DNA from: Microbacterium sp. XT11
GTDB lineage: Bacteria; Actinomycetota; Actinomycetes; Actinomycetales; Microbacteriaceae
Assembly (NCBI RefSeq): GCF_001513675.1
Contig: NZ_CP013859.1
Location: 435,081-499,080 of the forward strand
DNA length: 64,000 nucleotides
Reading direction: 5' to 3'
The position numbers and the translations under genes were made by a program. Positions 8,782-17,029 of this stretch are shown here, one piece after another (position 1 is the stretch's first letter; each line of letters opens with the position of its first letter). The notes under the pieces are model-generated. The model was not told the origin of the DNA, made no database searches, and was given only the letters and a program-made list of their open reading frames with translations.

Positions 8782-10259
8782 TGGGCGACCTCGCGCTGGC
8801 GTACGACCTCGGCACAGGAGGCTGCAAGGCGTCGCTGTGGCATGCAGAGGCGCGGATGCTGGCCGAGGCCGTCGTGGAGTACCCGACCCTGCATCCGGCC
8901 CCCGGTCGCAGCGAGCAGCGCCCTGAGGACTGGTGGGATGCGATCGTGCGGGCGACCCGCGTTCTCCTCGATCGTGTCCCGGAGGCGTCCGGGCGCATCG
9001 CCGGCATCGCCCTGTCCGGTCAGAGCCTCGGCGTCGTCCAGGTCGGCGACCGCCACGAGCTCGTATCCGCGACGACCCCGATCTGGTCGGACGATCGCGG
9101 TGACGCGACACCGCTGGCCGACGCGGCCGACGAGGAGGACTGGTACCGCCGGACCGGCAACGGCTTCGGCGCCGAGCTCTATCCGGTGTTCAAGGTACGC
9201 ACCCTGCGCCGCGAGGATCCTGAGACCTGGTCGAGAACCCGGCTCCTGCTGGGGTCGAAGGACTGGATCAACCTCCGACTCACCGGGGTCGTCGCGACGG
9301 ACCACTCGATGGCCTCCGGCTCCGGGGCGTACTCCCTCGCCGACGGCGGCTACGACGACGCGATCCTCGCGGCGGCGGAGGTCGATCGCTCGATGCTGCC
9401 AGAGCCCCGGGAGTCCCACGATCGCATCGGCGCCCTGCTCCCGGCAGCCGCCGCAGAGCTGGGCGTGCCTGCAGGTGTCCCCGTGTTCGCCGGAGCAGTG
9501 GACAACGCCGCGATGGCCCTGGGTTCCCGCGACACCTCGGAGGGCCGCATCTACGCGGCACTCGGATCGTCGAGCTGGATCACGGTGAGCAGCGCCACTC
9601 CGGTGATCGATCTGCAGGCGCGCCCCTACGTCTTCCGTCACGCGATCCCAGGCATGCACATCAGCGCGCTGTCGACGTTCAGCAGCGGCACGAGCCTGAC
9701 CTGGCTGCACCGTCTCCTCGACCCCGGCCGGCCGATCGGCGAGTTCATCGACTCCGCGGCCGCGAGCCCGCCCGGCGCGAACGGCGCCGTCTTCGTCCCC
9801 ACGCTCGCGGGCGGGACGCCGTTGGAGGGTGGACCGGCCGTGCGCGGCGCTCTGGCCGGCCTCGAACTCGGCACCGCACAGGCCGACCTCGTGCGCGCGT
9901 GCCTCGAGGGCATCGCCTTCTCGCTCGAGCGGTCCCTGCGCCTCATGCGCGAGCTGAGCGGCAGCACCGAGGAACTGCTGATCACGGGCGGCGGCAGCCG
10001 CTCAGCGGTCTGGAACGCGATCTACGCCGATGTCCTCGGCGGACCCCTCGTGCGCACCGACGTCGAGCAGCAGGCGTCGACCCTGGGCGCCGCGGCCGTC
10101 GTCTTCGTCGGCCTGGGCGTCTGGCCCGACTACACCGCGGCGGATCGCGCGCATTCTCACACGGAGCGGATCACGCCCCGCGATCCTGCCGCATACGACC
10201 TGGCCAGGGCCCGCTTCGAAGCGGCGGCCTCCGGCCTGCGCGACCTGCCGACTCGTTGA
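8781..10259 (+). CDS. FGGY-family carbohydrate kinase
   Basis: This 492-residue protein has the family's two actin-like halves. The phosphate motif DLGTGG is at residues 9-14, and the C-terminal FGGY region includes LLITGGGSRSAVWNAIYADVLG, split here by its motifs ITGGGS and WNAIYADV. The general look is of xylulokinase-like enzymes, which phosphorylate ketoses or polyols with ATP. The start overlaps the stop of the preceding gene by one base. Together with the cupin isomerase and DeoC-type aldolase upstream, a route of isomerise, phosphorylate and cleave is plausible. The natural substrate is not evident from sequence. Confidence 0.88.
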   Translation: MGDLALAYDLGTGGCKASLWHAEARMLAEAVVEYPTLHPAPGRSEQRPEDWWDAIVRATRVLLDRVPEASGRIAGIALSGQSLGVVQVGDRHELVSATTPIWSDDRGDATPLADAADEEDWYRRTGNGFGAELYPVFKVRTLRREDPETWSRTRLLLGSKDWINLRLTGVVATDHSMASGSGAYSLADGGYDDAILAAAEVDRSMLPEPRESHDRIGALLPAAAAELGVPAGVPVFAGAVDNAAMALGSRDTSEGRIYAALGSSSWITVSSATPVIDLQARPYVFRHAIPGMHISALSTFSSGTSLTWLHRLLDPGRPIGEFIDSAAASPPGANGAVFVPTLAGGTPLEGGPAVRGALAGLELGTAQADLVRACLEGIAFSLERSLRLMRELSGSTEELLITGGGSRSAVWNAIYADVLGGPLVRTDVEQQASTLGAAAVVFVGLGVWPDYTAADRAHSHTERITPRDPAAYDLARARFEAAASGLRDLPTR

Positions 10260-10316
10260 CCGTCCGTTCCGCTCACCGCTGACCCCGCCCAGACCCACCC
10301 CGCTCGAGGAGAATCC

Positions 10317-11039
10317 ATGTCTCAGCATCCGCTCGTCGTCATCACCGGCGCCAGCTCCGGAATCGGCGCGGCGACCGCCAGGGCGTTCGCCGCCGCCGGC
10401 CACCCCCTTCTCCTGATCGCTCGACGCCTCGAGCCGATGCGGGACCTCGGCATCGCCGACGCCGAGCTCGCCGCCTGCGACGTGAACGACACCGCCGCGG
10501 TGTCCTCGGCGCTCGCGCGCGCCGAGGAGCGATTCGGCCCCGTCGACCTCCTGATCAACAACGCGGGCCTGATGGCGCTCTCGAGCGTCGCCGAGCAGGA
10601 TCCGGCACTCGTCCAAGAGCAGTTCGACGTCAACTGCGTGGCGCTCATGAAGAACAGCCAGCTGGTGCTGCCCCGCATGCAGCAGCGCCGCCACGGAACC
10701 ATCATCAACATCGGCTCGATCGCCGGCAAGCAGCTGTACGGCGACCACACGGTCTACAACGGCACGAAGTTCGCCGTGCACGCGATGACCGAGGGACTGC
10801 GCCGGGAGAACGCTGCGTACGGCGTCCGGGTGCTGCTCGTCGCGCCCGGCATGGTCGACACCTCGCTGCTCGGGCACACGCACGGCGAGGTCCTCGACGG
10901 GTACCTCGACTACAAGCGCAGCATCGGCGGCGGGCTGGCGCCCGAGGACGTCGCGCAGGCGATCCTCACCGCATACCAGCTGCCGCAGCACATCAGCTTC
11001 CGCGAGATCGTGGTCGCGCCGACGTCGCAGGATGCCTGA
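10317..11039 (+). CDS. SDR-family oxidoreductase
   Basis: A 240-residue classical SDR with TGASSGIG at residues 10-17, NNAG at 81-84, and catalytic S134, Y147 and K151 (YNGTK). A strong GAGGAG ribosome site precedes the ATG. The sequence resembles the serine/NADP-type 3-hydroxy acid dehydrogenase branch (YdfG-like), but the substrate is not determined. It is separated from the kinase by 57 bases and followed immediately by the RbsD gene, so it belongs to the same transcription unit. Confidence 0.87.
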   Translation: MSQHPLVVITGASSGIGAATARAFAAAGHPLLLIARRLEPMRDLGIADAELAACDVNDTAAVSSALARAEERFGPVDLLINNAGLMALSSVAEQDPALVQEQFDVNCVALMKNSQLVLPRMQQRRHGTIINIGSIAGKQLYGDHTVYNGTKFAVHAMTEGLRRENAAYGVRVLLVAPGMVDTSLLGHTHGEVLDGYLDYKRSIGGGLAPEDVAQAILTAYQLPQHISFREIVVAPTSQDA

Positions 11040-11040
11040 C

Positions 11041-11433
11041 GTGAAGCGCTCGGGCATCCTGAACGCCGATCTCGCCGGCCGCCTCGCCGCGCTCGGCCAC
11101 ACCGACCGCTTCGCCGTGACGGACTCCGGCTTCCCCGTGCCGGCGGGGGTGCCCGTCGTCGACCTGCGCGTGGTCTACGGCCTGCCCGGATTCGTGCCCG
11201 TTCTCGAGGCGATCCTCGCCGAGGTCGTCGTGGAGAGCGCCGTCGTGGCCGACGAGCTCGCGGAGGCGAATCCCGGTCTCGCGACCGCTCTCAGGCGGCA
11301 CCTTCCCGATGCGACCACCGTGTCGCACACGGAGCTGAAGCAGACGAGAGACCTCCGTTTCGCCGTGCGGACGGGCGAGGACACGCCGTACGCGAACGTC
11401 GTGCTGACCGCAGGCGTCGGGTTCCCGGTATGA
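11041..11433 (+). CDS. rbsD: RbsD-family sugar pyranase (mutarotase)
   Basis: The 130-residue product starting at GTG 11041 begins KRSGILNADLA, exactly like known RbsD proteins, and has the GCAGGA ribosome site about eight bases upstream. An ATG at 11032 would add three residues with no ribosome site. Catalytic H20 and D22 (LGHTD) and the C-terminal RTGEDTPYANVVL motif are conserved. RbsD/FucU proteins convert pyranose and furanose forms of free sugars (ribose in the type member). Here the partners are an SDR and a KDPG-type aldolase, so the sugar handled may differ from ribose. Confidence 0.87.
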   Translation: MKRSGILNADLAGRLAALGHTDRFAVTDSGFPVPAGVPVVDLRVVYGLPGFVPVLEAILAEVVVESAVVADELAEANPGLATALRRHLPDATTVSHTELKQTRDLRFAVRTGEDTPYANVVLTAGVGFPV

Positions 11434-12053
11434 CCGGCCCGCTGCACGGCGAGCGGATCGTGCCCGTCGTCGTCCTGCACGACGCCGTGAACGCCCACCC
11501 CCTCGCGGATGCACTCGTGGCCGGCGGCATCCGCTGCGCCGAGATCACGCTGCGCACGCCGGCGGGTCTGGAGGCGATCCGCGCTCTGAGCGGACGCGGC
11601 GACATCCTCGTAGGGGCTGGTACCGTGATCGACCGGGAACAGGTCGATCAGGTCGTCGACGCGGGAGCCGCCTTCGCGGTGTCGCCCGGCTTCGACGCCG
11701 ACGTGGTCGACCGCTGCGCCGAGCGCGACCTGCCGATCGTGCCCGGCGTCGCGACCGCGAGCGACATCCAGTCCGCGCTGCGCCGCGGCATCCGTCACCT
11801 GAAGCTCTTCCCCGCCGGACTCGTGGGCGGTCTCGCGGCCGTCCGCGCGTTCGCCGGCCCCTTCCCCGAGGTCCGCTTCCTGCCGTCCGGCGGGGTCTCG
11901 GCGGCGAACGCCCGCGACTACCTCGCCGATCCCGCGGTCTTCGCCGTCAGCGGCTCGTGGATGGTGCCGGCCGATGCGCTGCGGGCGGGCGACTGGGGCA
12001 CGGTCGAGCGTCTCTCCCGCGAGGCGTCCGGGGCCGTGGCCGGCGCGTCCTGA
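11430..12053 (+). CDS. eda: KDPG/KHG-type 2-keto-3-deoxy aldolase
   Basis: This 207-residue class I aldolase has the Eda signature: E38 in AEITLRT and the Schiff-base Lys 125 in RHLKLFPAG. It would cleave a 2-keto-3-deoxy sugar acid or its phosphate to pyruvate and an aldehyde. The family also includes KDPGal aldolases, so the stereochemistry is uncertain. It overlaps rbsD by 4 bases and closes the plus-strand operon, ending 7 bases from the convergent ROK gene. A 2-keto-3-deoxy acid aldolase beside dehydrogenases implies that at least one branch of the locus is an oxidative, Entner-Doudoroff-like route. Confidence 0.88.
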   Translation: MTGPLHGERIVPVVVLHDAVNAHPLADALVAGGIRCAEITLRTPAGLEAIRALSGRGDILVGAGTVIDREQVDQVVDAGAAFAVSPGFDADVVDRCAERDLPIVPGVATASDIQSALRRGIRHLKLFPAGLVGGLAAVRAFAGPFPEVRFLPSGGVSAANARDYLADPAVFAVSGSWMVPADALRAGDWGTVERLSREASGAVAGAS

Positions 12054-12060
12054 GGCGGCG

Positions 12061-13248
12061 TCACAGCGGAGGGCGCGGAGACGCCAGGTATTCGCGCAGC
12101 ACGATCGCCGCTCCGCCGAGCGCGGCGGAGCGATCGGGATCGGCGGCGGCCACGACACGCACAGGGTGAGAGCGACGCACGAAGAAGCGCTCGGCGAGCG
12201 CCGAGCCGATCCGCTCGGCAAAGGCCGGCGCCGTGCCCGCGAACCCCGCGCCGGTGAGGACCACGAGGTCGAGGTCGAGCAGGTTCACCAGGCTCGTCAC
12301 GGCGACGGCCAGCGCCTCCGCCGAACGGCCGACCGTCATCATCGCGTCCGGATCATCGCCTGCGTTCGCCCGTGCCGCGATCTCCGCCCAGCCACGGCGC
12401 ACACCGGTCAGCGCGAGGTATCGCTCCTCGGCTGCGGGAGGTGCGGCGAACAGCTCGAGGCACCCGCGGTTGCCGCAGTGACAGCGCGGTCCGTCGAGGT
12501 CGATGGAGACATGGCCGATCTCGCCCGCATTTCCGCTGATGCCCCGCAGCAGCTCGCCCGCGATCATGATGCCAGCACCGATGCCGATGCCCATGTGGAT
12601 GGTCGCGAACGTGCCCTGACCGCCGGTCGCCCGAGACCAGTACTCGCCCGCGGCCGCGGCGGTGGCGTCGTTCTCCATCACGACCGGAAGCGAGAGCGCA
12701 CGCGCCAGCGCGTCGCGCACGCTGAAGTCCGACCACGGCAACGACGAGGGCAGCTGCACCGCTGCGCCGCTCGCGATGTCGATGGGTCCGGGGACCACCA
12801 TCCCCACCCCGGCGACGATCTCGCGGTCGATGCCCGTCTCGGCGATGATCGAGTCGACCTCCCCGGCGATGCGGCGCACCACTTCGGCTGGTTCGAGCCG
12901 ATCGGCGCCGGGCCCCGGCCGCTCGGCCACGAGCTCGCCCCACGCGTTCACGACGACATACGAGGTCCCCGCGAACCCCAGGACGACGCCGATCGCGTAG
13001 CGCGAGTCTGGCCGAGCCTCGAGCAGCGTGCGTCTCTTCCCGCCGGTCGGCTCGCCGACCCCGGTCTCGACGACGAGCCCGTCCGCGATCAGGTCCCGTA
13101 CGACCGTGGTCATCGTGGCGGGCGTGAGCGCGGTCGCCTCGGCGAGCTCGATGCGGCTGATCGGGCCGGCCACGCGGATCAGCTCGAGCACGACGGCTCG
13201 AGTCGGGCGCCGCGCCGGCGCCGCGTCGGCGTCAGAGGCGGGACGCAT
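12061..13248 (-). CDS. ROK-family transcriptional regulator/sugar kinase
   Basis: The 395-residue protein has an N-terminal winged helix (about residues 17-63, IELAEATALTPATMTTVVRDL) and a ROK sugar-kinase-like domain. The zinc-binding motif is intact: H246 (GHVSID) and the cysteines of CHCGNRGC (256-263). The catalytic-type Asp of MENDATAAA (D194) is also present, so sugar binding and perhaps kinase activity are possible. It is the last gene of the minus-strand importer operon and overlaps the preceding gene by 17 bases. It may repress the operon or act as a sugar-responsive co-regulator with RpiR. Confidence 0.88.
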   Translation of the reverse strand: MRPASDADAAPARRPTRAVVLELIRVAGPISRIELAEATALTPATMTTVVRDLIADGLVVETGVGEPTGGKRRTLLEARPDSRYAIGVVLGFAGTSYVVVNAWGELVAERPGPGADRLEPAEVVRRIAGEVDSIIAETGIDREIVAGVGMVVPGPIDIASGAAVQLPSSLPWSDFSVRDALARALSLPVVMENDATAAAAGEYWSRATGGQGTFATIHMGIGIGAGIMIAGELLRGISGNAGEIGHVSIDLDGPRCHCGNRGCLELFAAPPAAEERYLALTGVRRGWAEIAARANAGDDPDAMMTVGRSAEALAVAVTSLVNLLDLDLVVLTGAGFAGTAPAFAERIGSALAERFFVRRSHPVRVVAAADPDRSAALGGAAIVLREYLASPRPPL

Positions 13249-14497
13249 CGGCGCGGAACCGCGGCAGCAACGCGAGCGTGGTGCCGAGCGGGTCGGGCAT
13301 CACGAAGTGCCCGAACGTGTCGTTGGCGAAGAACATGACACCGTCCAGCATCCCACTCAGCTCCCCGTAGACGGCGCGCTGGCGGTGCCAGAAGTGCGGC
13401 GAGTCGAGATAGACGCGGTACCAGTACCAGGGGTCGACGAAGTCCACCGAGTAGATGACCTCGAGGTCCGTCCCGAGGCGCTCGCGCAACGCGATCTTGC
13501 TCAGCGCCGATTCCGCGATGTTCTCCTCGCGCGCGAGGACCGCGAAGTTCGAGACGATGATGCCGCTGAGAGAGGCGTAGGCCTCGTCGGTCATCCCCCA
13601 GACCTCTTGTTCGACCTCGACGGGCCAGAACGAGTCCTGCCAGTAGATGCGGCGGACCCGCCCGTCTTCGGTCGGATCGCGGTCGAAGAGGCCGCGCAGC
13701 CTGGTGAAGAACCGCGTGACCGCCGCGCGTCGCTCGGGCGTCGACGCGACGGCGTGCTCGGGATGCCAGAGGCCGATCAGCCCGAACTGATTGCCGAGCG
13801 TGATGCCGTCGAGACCGAAGTCCGCCACGAACGCGGCGATCTGACGCGCCACGAACCGTTCGACCGGCTCGCCGTGCGGGATGCCCTGCGGATACGACGC
13901 GTACGCCTCCGCGTCGGCGTCGAGCACGGCCGCGACGTCGAGCAGTCCAGGGGCGATGTTGCCGCCGGCATCCACCCAGCCGGACGCCGCTTCGGGATGC
14001 CGGCGCGTCTTCCACTCGCACGCGCAGAACTCCGACCCCGGTTCGAGGTACTCGAGCAGCACGAGGGGGATTCCGCGCCGCCGGCCCTCGTCACGGAAGG
14101 CGCCGTAGATGGCGGCGAGCGTGTCGTAGTCCATCTCCTGCTCGCTCAGGACGAAGGCCGGTCCCGCGTGATACGGGTTGCCCGCGATGACGCGGTCCTC
14201 CCGTGCGACACGCAGCCAGTGGGCGTTGTGATCTCGCGTCGACACCGTCGTGCCGACATAGGAGTTGTATCGCCCCCAGTCGAAGCGCGCTGTTCCGCTG
14301 CCCGGCCCCGGATACGCGAGCACGTGATCGCCGTTCCCCGCGCAGAAGGTGACGACGACCTCGTCGACGCGGCCGAACCAGTCCGCGTAGTGGTCGAAGA
14401 ACGCGGCGACACCCGGCGCCGGGTCGGCGAGGTCGGCGAAGATCTTCGGGGTCACCCACGTGTGGGCCCGCTGCGGCCGCACCGCCGAGCCGCTCAC
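13232..14497 (-). CDS. Uncharacterised conserved protein, possible TIM-barrel glycosidase
   Basis: I do not recognise this 421-residue family. It has no signal peptide. Aromatic- and acid-rich strand ends (VLLEYLEPGSEFC, GITLGNQFGLIG, RIYWQDSFWP, VIYSVDFVDPWYW, MFFANDTFGHF) spaced through the chain look like a beta/alpha barrel with carbohydrate-binding aromatic residues. The gene is coupled on both sides: its start overlaps the ABC ATPase stop by 4 bases and its end overlaps the ROK gene by 17. Being inside an oligosaccharide importer operon, it could be a cytoplasmic glycosidase acting on the imported sugar. That role is inferred from position and aromatic content only. Confidence 0.5.
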   Translation of the reverse strand: MSGSAVRPQRAHTWVTPKIFADLADPAPGVAAFFDHYADWFGRVDEVVVTFCAGNGDHVLAYPGPGSGTARFDWGRYNSYVGTTVSTRDHNAHWLRVAREDRVIAGNPYHAGPAFVLSEQEMDYDTLAAIYGAFRDEGRRRGIPLVLLEYLEPGSEFCACEWKTRRHPEAASGWVDAGGNIAPGLLDVAAVLDADAEAYASYPQGIPHGEPVERFVARQIAAFVADFGLDGITLGNQFGLIGLWHPEHAVASTPERRAAVTRFFTRLRGLFDRDPTEDGRVRRIYWQDSFWPVEVEQEVWGMTDEAYASLSGIIVSNFAVLAREENIAESALSKIALRERLGTDLEVIYSVDFVDPWYWYRVYLDSPHFWHRQRAVYGELSGMLDGVMFFANDTFGHFVMPDPLGTTLALLPRFRADASRL

Positions 14498-15282
14498 GAT
14501 GCGTCCGCGAAACGACGGTGCGGGTCGGGCGCCGCATCCGAGAGCCGCTTCGTGTAGGCGTGCTGCGGATGCAGGATGACGTCGTCGGCCCGGCCGCGTT
14601 CGACGATCTCGCCGTGGTACATCACGAGGATCTCGTCGGAGAAGTGCCGGGCGGTGGCCAGATCGTGCGTGATGTAGAGCACGGCCAGGTCGTCCTGACG
14701 CTGGATGTCGGCGAGCAGGCGGAGCACGCCGAGGCGGATCGACACGTCGAGCATCGACACCGGCTCGTCGGCGATGAGAACCCGGGGGCCCGGTGCGAGA
14801 GCCCGGGCGATCGCGACTCGCTGACGCTGCCCGCCCGACAGCTCGTGCGGCCTCCGGTGCAGGTACTCACCGGGGTCGAGGTGGACGCGTTCGAGCAGCT
14901 CACTCGCCGCGTGGCGCACCTGCGCGCGCCCTCTCGCGCGGCCCGACATCACGAGGGGCCGCGCGATGTGATGGTAGATCGAGTGGAAGGGATTGAGCGA
15001 CGCGAACGGATCCTGGAACACCATCTGCACGGCGGTGCGGTACTCGCGTGCCGCGCGCCCGCGGGTCGGCGGCTTCTCGCCATCGAGCAGGATCTCCCCT
15101 CCTGTCGGCTGCTCGAGAAGCAGCAGCATCTTCGCGATGGTCGACTTGCCGCTGCCGCTCTCGCCGACGAGGGCCACGGTCCGCCCATAGTCGAGTGTGA
15201 GATCGACTCCCTTCACGGCTTCGACGGCACCACGGCCCGTGCCATAGGTCTTGCCTAGCCCGATGGCCTCGATCGCACTCAT
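14494..15282 (-). CDS. ABC importer ATP-binding protein, DppF/OppF type
   Basis: 262 residues with Walker A GESGSGKST (40-48), signature LSGGQRQR (148-155), Walker B VLIADEP (168-174), and the short C-terminal tail typical of dipeptide/oligopeptide transporter ATPases. It would power import together with the adjacent second ATPase, two permeases and a family 5 binding protein. The start overlaps the upstream ATPase stop by 4 bases. In this setting the transporter probably carries an oligosaccharide, since family 5 systems for cellobiose, mannan- and xylo-oligosaccharides are known. Confidence 0.9.
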   Translation of the reverse strand: MSAIEAIGLGKTYGTGRGAVEAVKGVDLTLDYGRTVALVGESGSGKSTIAKMLLLLEQPTGGEILLDGEKPPTRGRAAREYRTAVQMVFQDPFASLNPFHSIYHHIARPLVMSGRARGRAQVRHAASELLERVHLDPGEYLHRRPHELSGGQRQRVAIARALAPGPRVLIADEPVSMLDVSIRLGVLRLLADIQRQDDLAVLYITHDLATARHFSDEILVMYHGEIVERGRADDVILHPQHAYTKRLSDAAPDPHRRFADAS

Positions 15283-16121
15283 GCGTCCTCCTCCGTCGTT
15301 GCGCCCGCATAGTGCAGCCGCTCGCCCGTCAGGCTCGGGAATGCCGCGAGCAGCTCCCGCGTATACGGGTCCTTCGGGTGGTGATAGATGTCGCGGGTGG
15401 GAGCCAGCTCGACGATCTCGCCCTGCCTCATGATGGCGATGCGGTCGCTGATCTCCAGCAGCAGCGGCAGGTCGTGGGTGATGAAGATCACGGCGAAGCC
15501 GAGCTCGTCCCGCAGCCGCGTGATCTCGGCGATGATCTCACGCTGCACCACGACGTCCAGAGCGGTGGTCGGCTCGTCCATGATCATCACGGGAGGGTCG
15601 AGCAGCAGCGCCATCGCGATCATGACGCGTTGACGCATACCGCCCGAGAGTTCGTGCGCGTACGCGTCGAGGCGCTCCACCGGCACGCCGACCACTCGCA
15701 TGAGGTGCTCGCAGCGATCGCGGCGCTCCTGCTTGGTCATCGCCGGTCTGTGGGTGGTCAGCACATCCTCGAGCTGTGCGCGCACGCGAAGCACGGGATT
15801 GAGGGCATTCATCGCCCCCTGGAAGACCATCGAGATCCGGTCCCACCGGAACGCCCGCAGCGCGGCGCCCTCCAGATGGTCGACGCGCACCGACTCGTCG
15901 CCGTCGAGGAACCGGACGGCCCCGCCGACGACCTCGGCCGGCGGCTTCAGCAGCTGCGTGATGCCGTACGCGAGGGTCGTCTTGCCGCATCCCGACTCCC
16001 CTGCGATGCCGAGGATCTCGCCCCGCCGAAGCTCGAAGCTCGCCCCGGCGACGGCGTGGACGACGGGATCGGAGGCGTAGTCGATACGCAGATCCTCGAT
16101 GCTCAAGACGACATCGCTCAT
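15279..16121 (-). CDS. ABC importer ATP-binding protein, DppD/OppD type
   Basis: Taken from the ATG at 16121, which overlaps the permease stop as ATGA, the product is 280 residues. An in-frame extension to 16262 lies inside the permease gene and is unlikely. Walker A is GESGCGKTT (41-49), the signature is ELSGGMRQRVMIAMAL, and Walker B is VMIMDEPTT. The C-terminal HHPKDPYTRELL segment is typical of the peptide/nickel/oligosaccharide branch. Partner of the second ATPase gene downstream. Confidence 0.9.
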   Translation of the reverse strand: MSDVVLSIEDLRIDYASDPVVHAVAGASFELRRGEILGIAGESGCGKTTLAYGITQLLKPPAEVVGGAVRFLDGDESVRVDHLEGAALRAFRWDRISMVFQGAMNALNPVLRVRAQLEDVLTTHRPAMTKQERRDRCEHLMRVVGVPVERLDAYAHELSGGMRQRVMIAMALLLDPPVMIMDEPTTALDVVVQREIIAEITRLRDELGFAVIFITHDLPLLLEISDRIAIMRQGEIVELAPTRDIYHHPKDPYTRELLAAFPSLTGERLHYAGATTEEDA

Positions 16122-17026
16122 GAGACGGCCTTCCGACGGGGGCGGGCAGCCGCGGGCAGCCGCAGCTTGGGGTTGACGATCTCGTCGAGCGCGAAGTTGA
16201 CGAGTGAGAGCGCGGCGCCGAGAGTGGCGATGAGCAGGCCCGGCGGGACGAACCACCACCACGCCCCCGCTCGGAGCGCCGATCCCATCTGCGCGTCGAA
16301 GAGCATGCGACCCCAGGTGTAGTCCGCAGTCACGCCCAGGCCGAGGTACGACAGCCCCGCTTCGGCGAGGATCGCCGACACCACGCCGAAGATGAACGAG
16401 GATGCGAGGATCGGCAGCAGATTGGGCAGGATCTCGACCGTGATGATCCGGAAGGTCCGTTCCCCTGCCACCCGGGCAGCGGCGACGTAGTCACGGCTGC
16501 GCAGACTCAGCGTCACGGCTCGCAGCACACGTGCGCCGCCCGCCCAGCTCGTGAGCGCCAGGATGAGCGCGACGACGCCGAGGCCGCGGCTCTCGACGTA
16601 GCTCGACACGACGATGATCAGCGGAAGACCGGGGATGACGAGGGCGATGTTCGTGATGAGCGAGAACGCCTCGTCGGCCCAGCGTCCGAGGTACGCGCCG
16701 AGGATGCCGAAGAACGCCGACAGCACCAGGCTCAGCACGCCCACGACCACGCCGATGAGCAGCGAGTTCGTCGTCGACACGGCCAGCTGGGCGAAGATGT
16801 CCTGCCCCTTCTGCGTGGTGCCGAGCCAGAACTCCGCGCTCGGGGCCGTCGTTCCGATCGGGCGGATTCGGAAGGGATCACCCACGAACGGCGGCGCGAT
16901 GAGGCCGAACAGCACGATGGCGCCCGTGATCGCGAGCCCGATGACGAGCTTGGCGCTCACGGGACGCCGGCGACGACGACGCGGCGAGAGCTGCGCGAGG
17001 GTGGCCGTGACCGATTGCGACGACAT
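16118..17026 (-). CDS. ABC importer permease, DppC type
   Basis: The 302-residue membrane protein has a basic cytoplasmic N-terminus (SPRRRRRRPVSAK), a first membrane helix near residues 26-46, and five more in the conserved permease core. The coupling-loop motif around LRAVTLSLRSRDYVAAARVAGERTF is the family's EAA-like segment. It pairs with the upstream permease to form the channel of the family 5 importer. Three bases separate it from that gene and it overlaps the ATPase gene by 4. Confidence 0.88.
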   Translation of the reverse strand: MSSQSVTATLAQLSPRRRRRRPVSAKLVIGLAITGAIVLFGLIAPPFVGDPFRIRPIGTTAPSAEFWLGTTQKGQDIFAQLAVSTTNSLLIGVVVGVLSLVLSAFFGILGAYLGRWADEAFSLITNIALVIPGLPLIIVVSSYVESRGLGVVALILALTSWAGGARVLRAVTLSLRSRDYVAAARVAGERTFRIITVEILPNLLPILASSFIFGVVSAILAEAGLSYLGLGVTADYTWGRMLFDAQMGSALRAGAWWWFVPPGLLIATLGAALSLVNFALDEIVNPKLRLPAAARPRRKAVS

Positions 17027-17029
17027 CCC

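Noticed and set aside
15312..16322. Plus-strand reading frames opposite the ABC ATPase genes
   Set aside because: They mirror coding sequence with Walker A and B motifs on the minus strand and show no family features.
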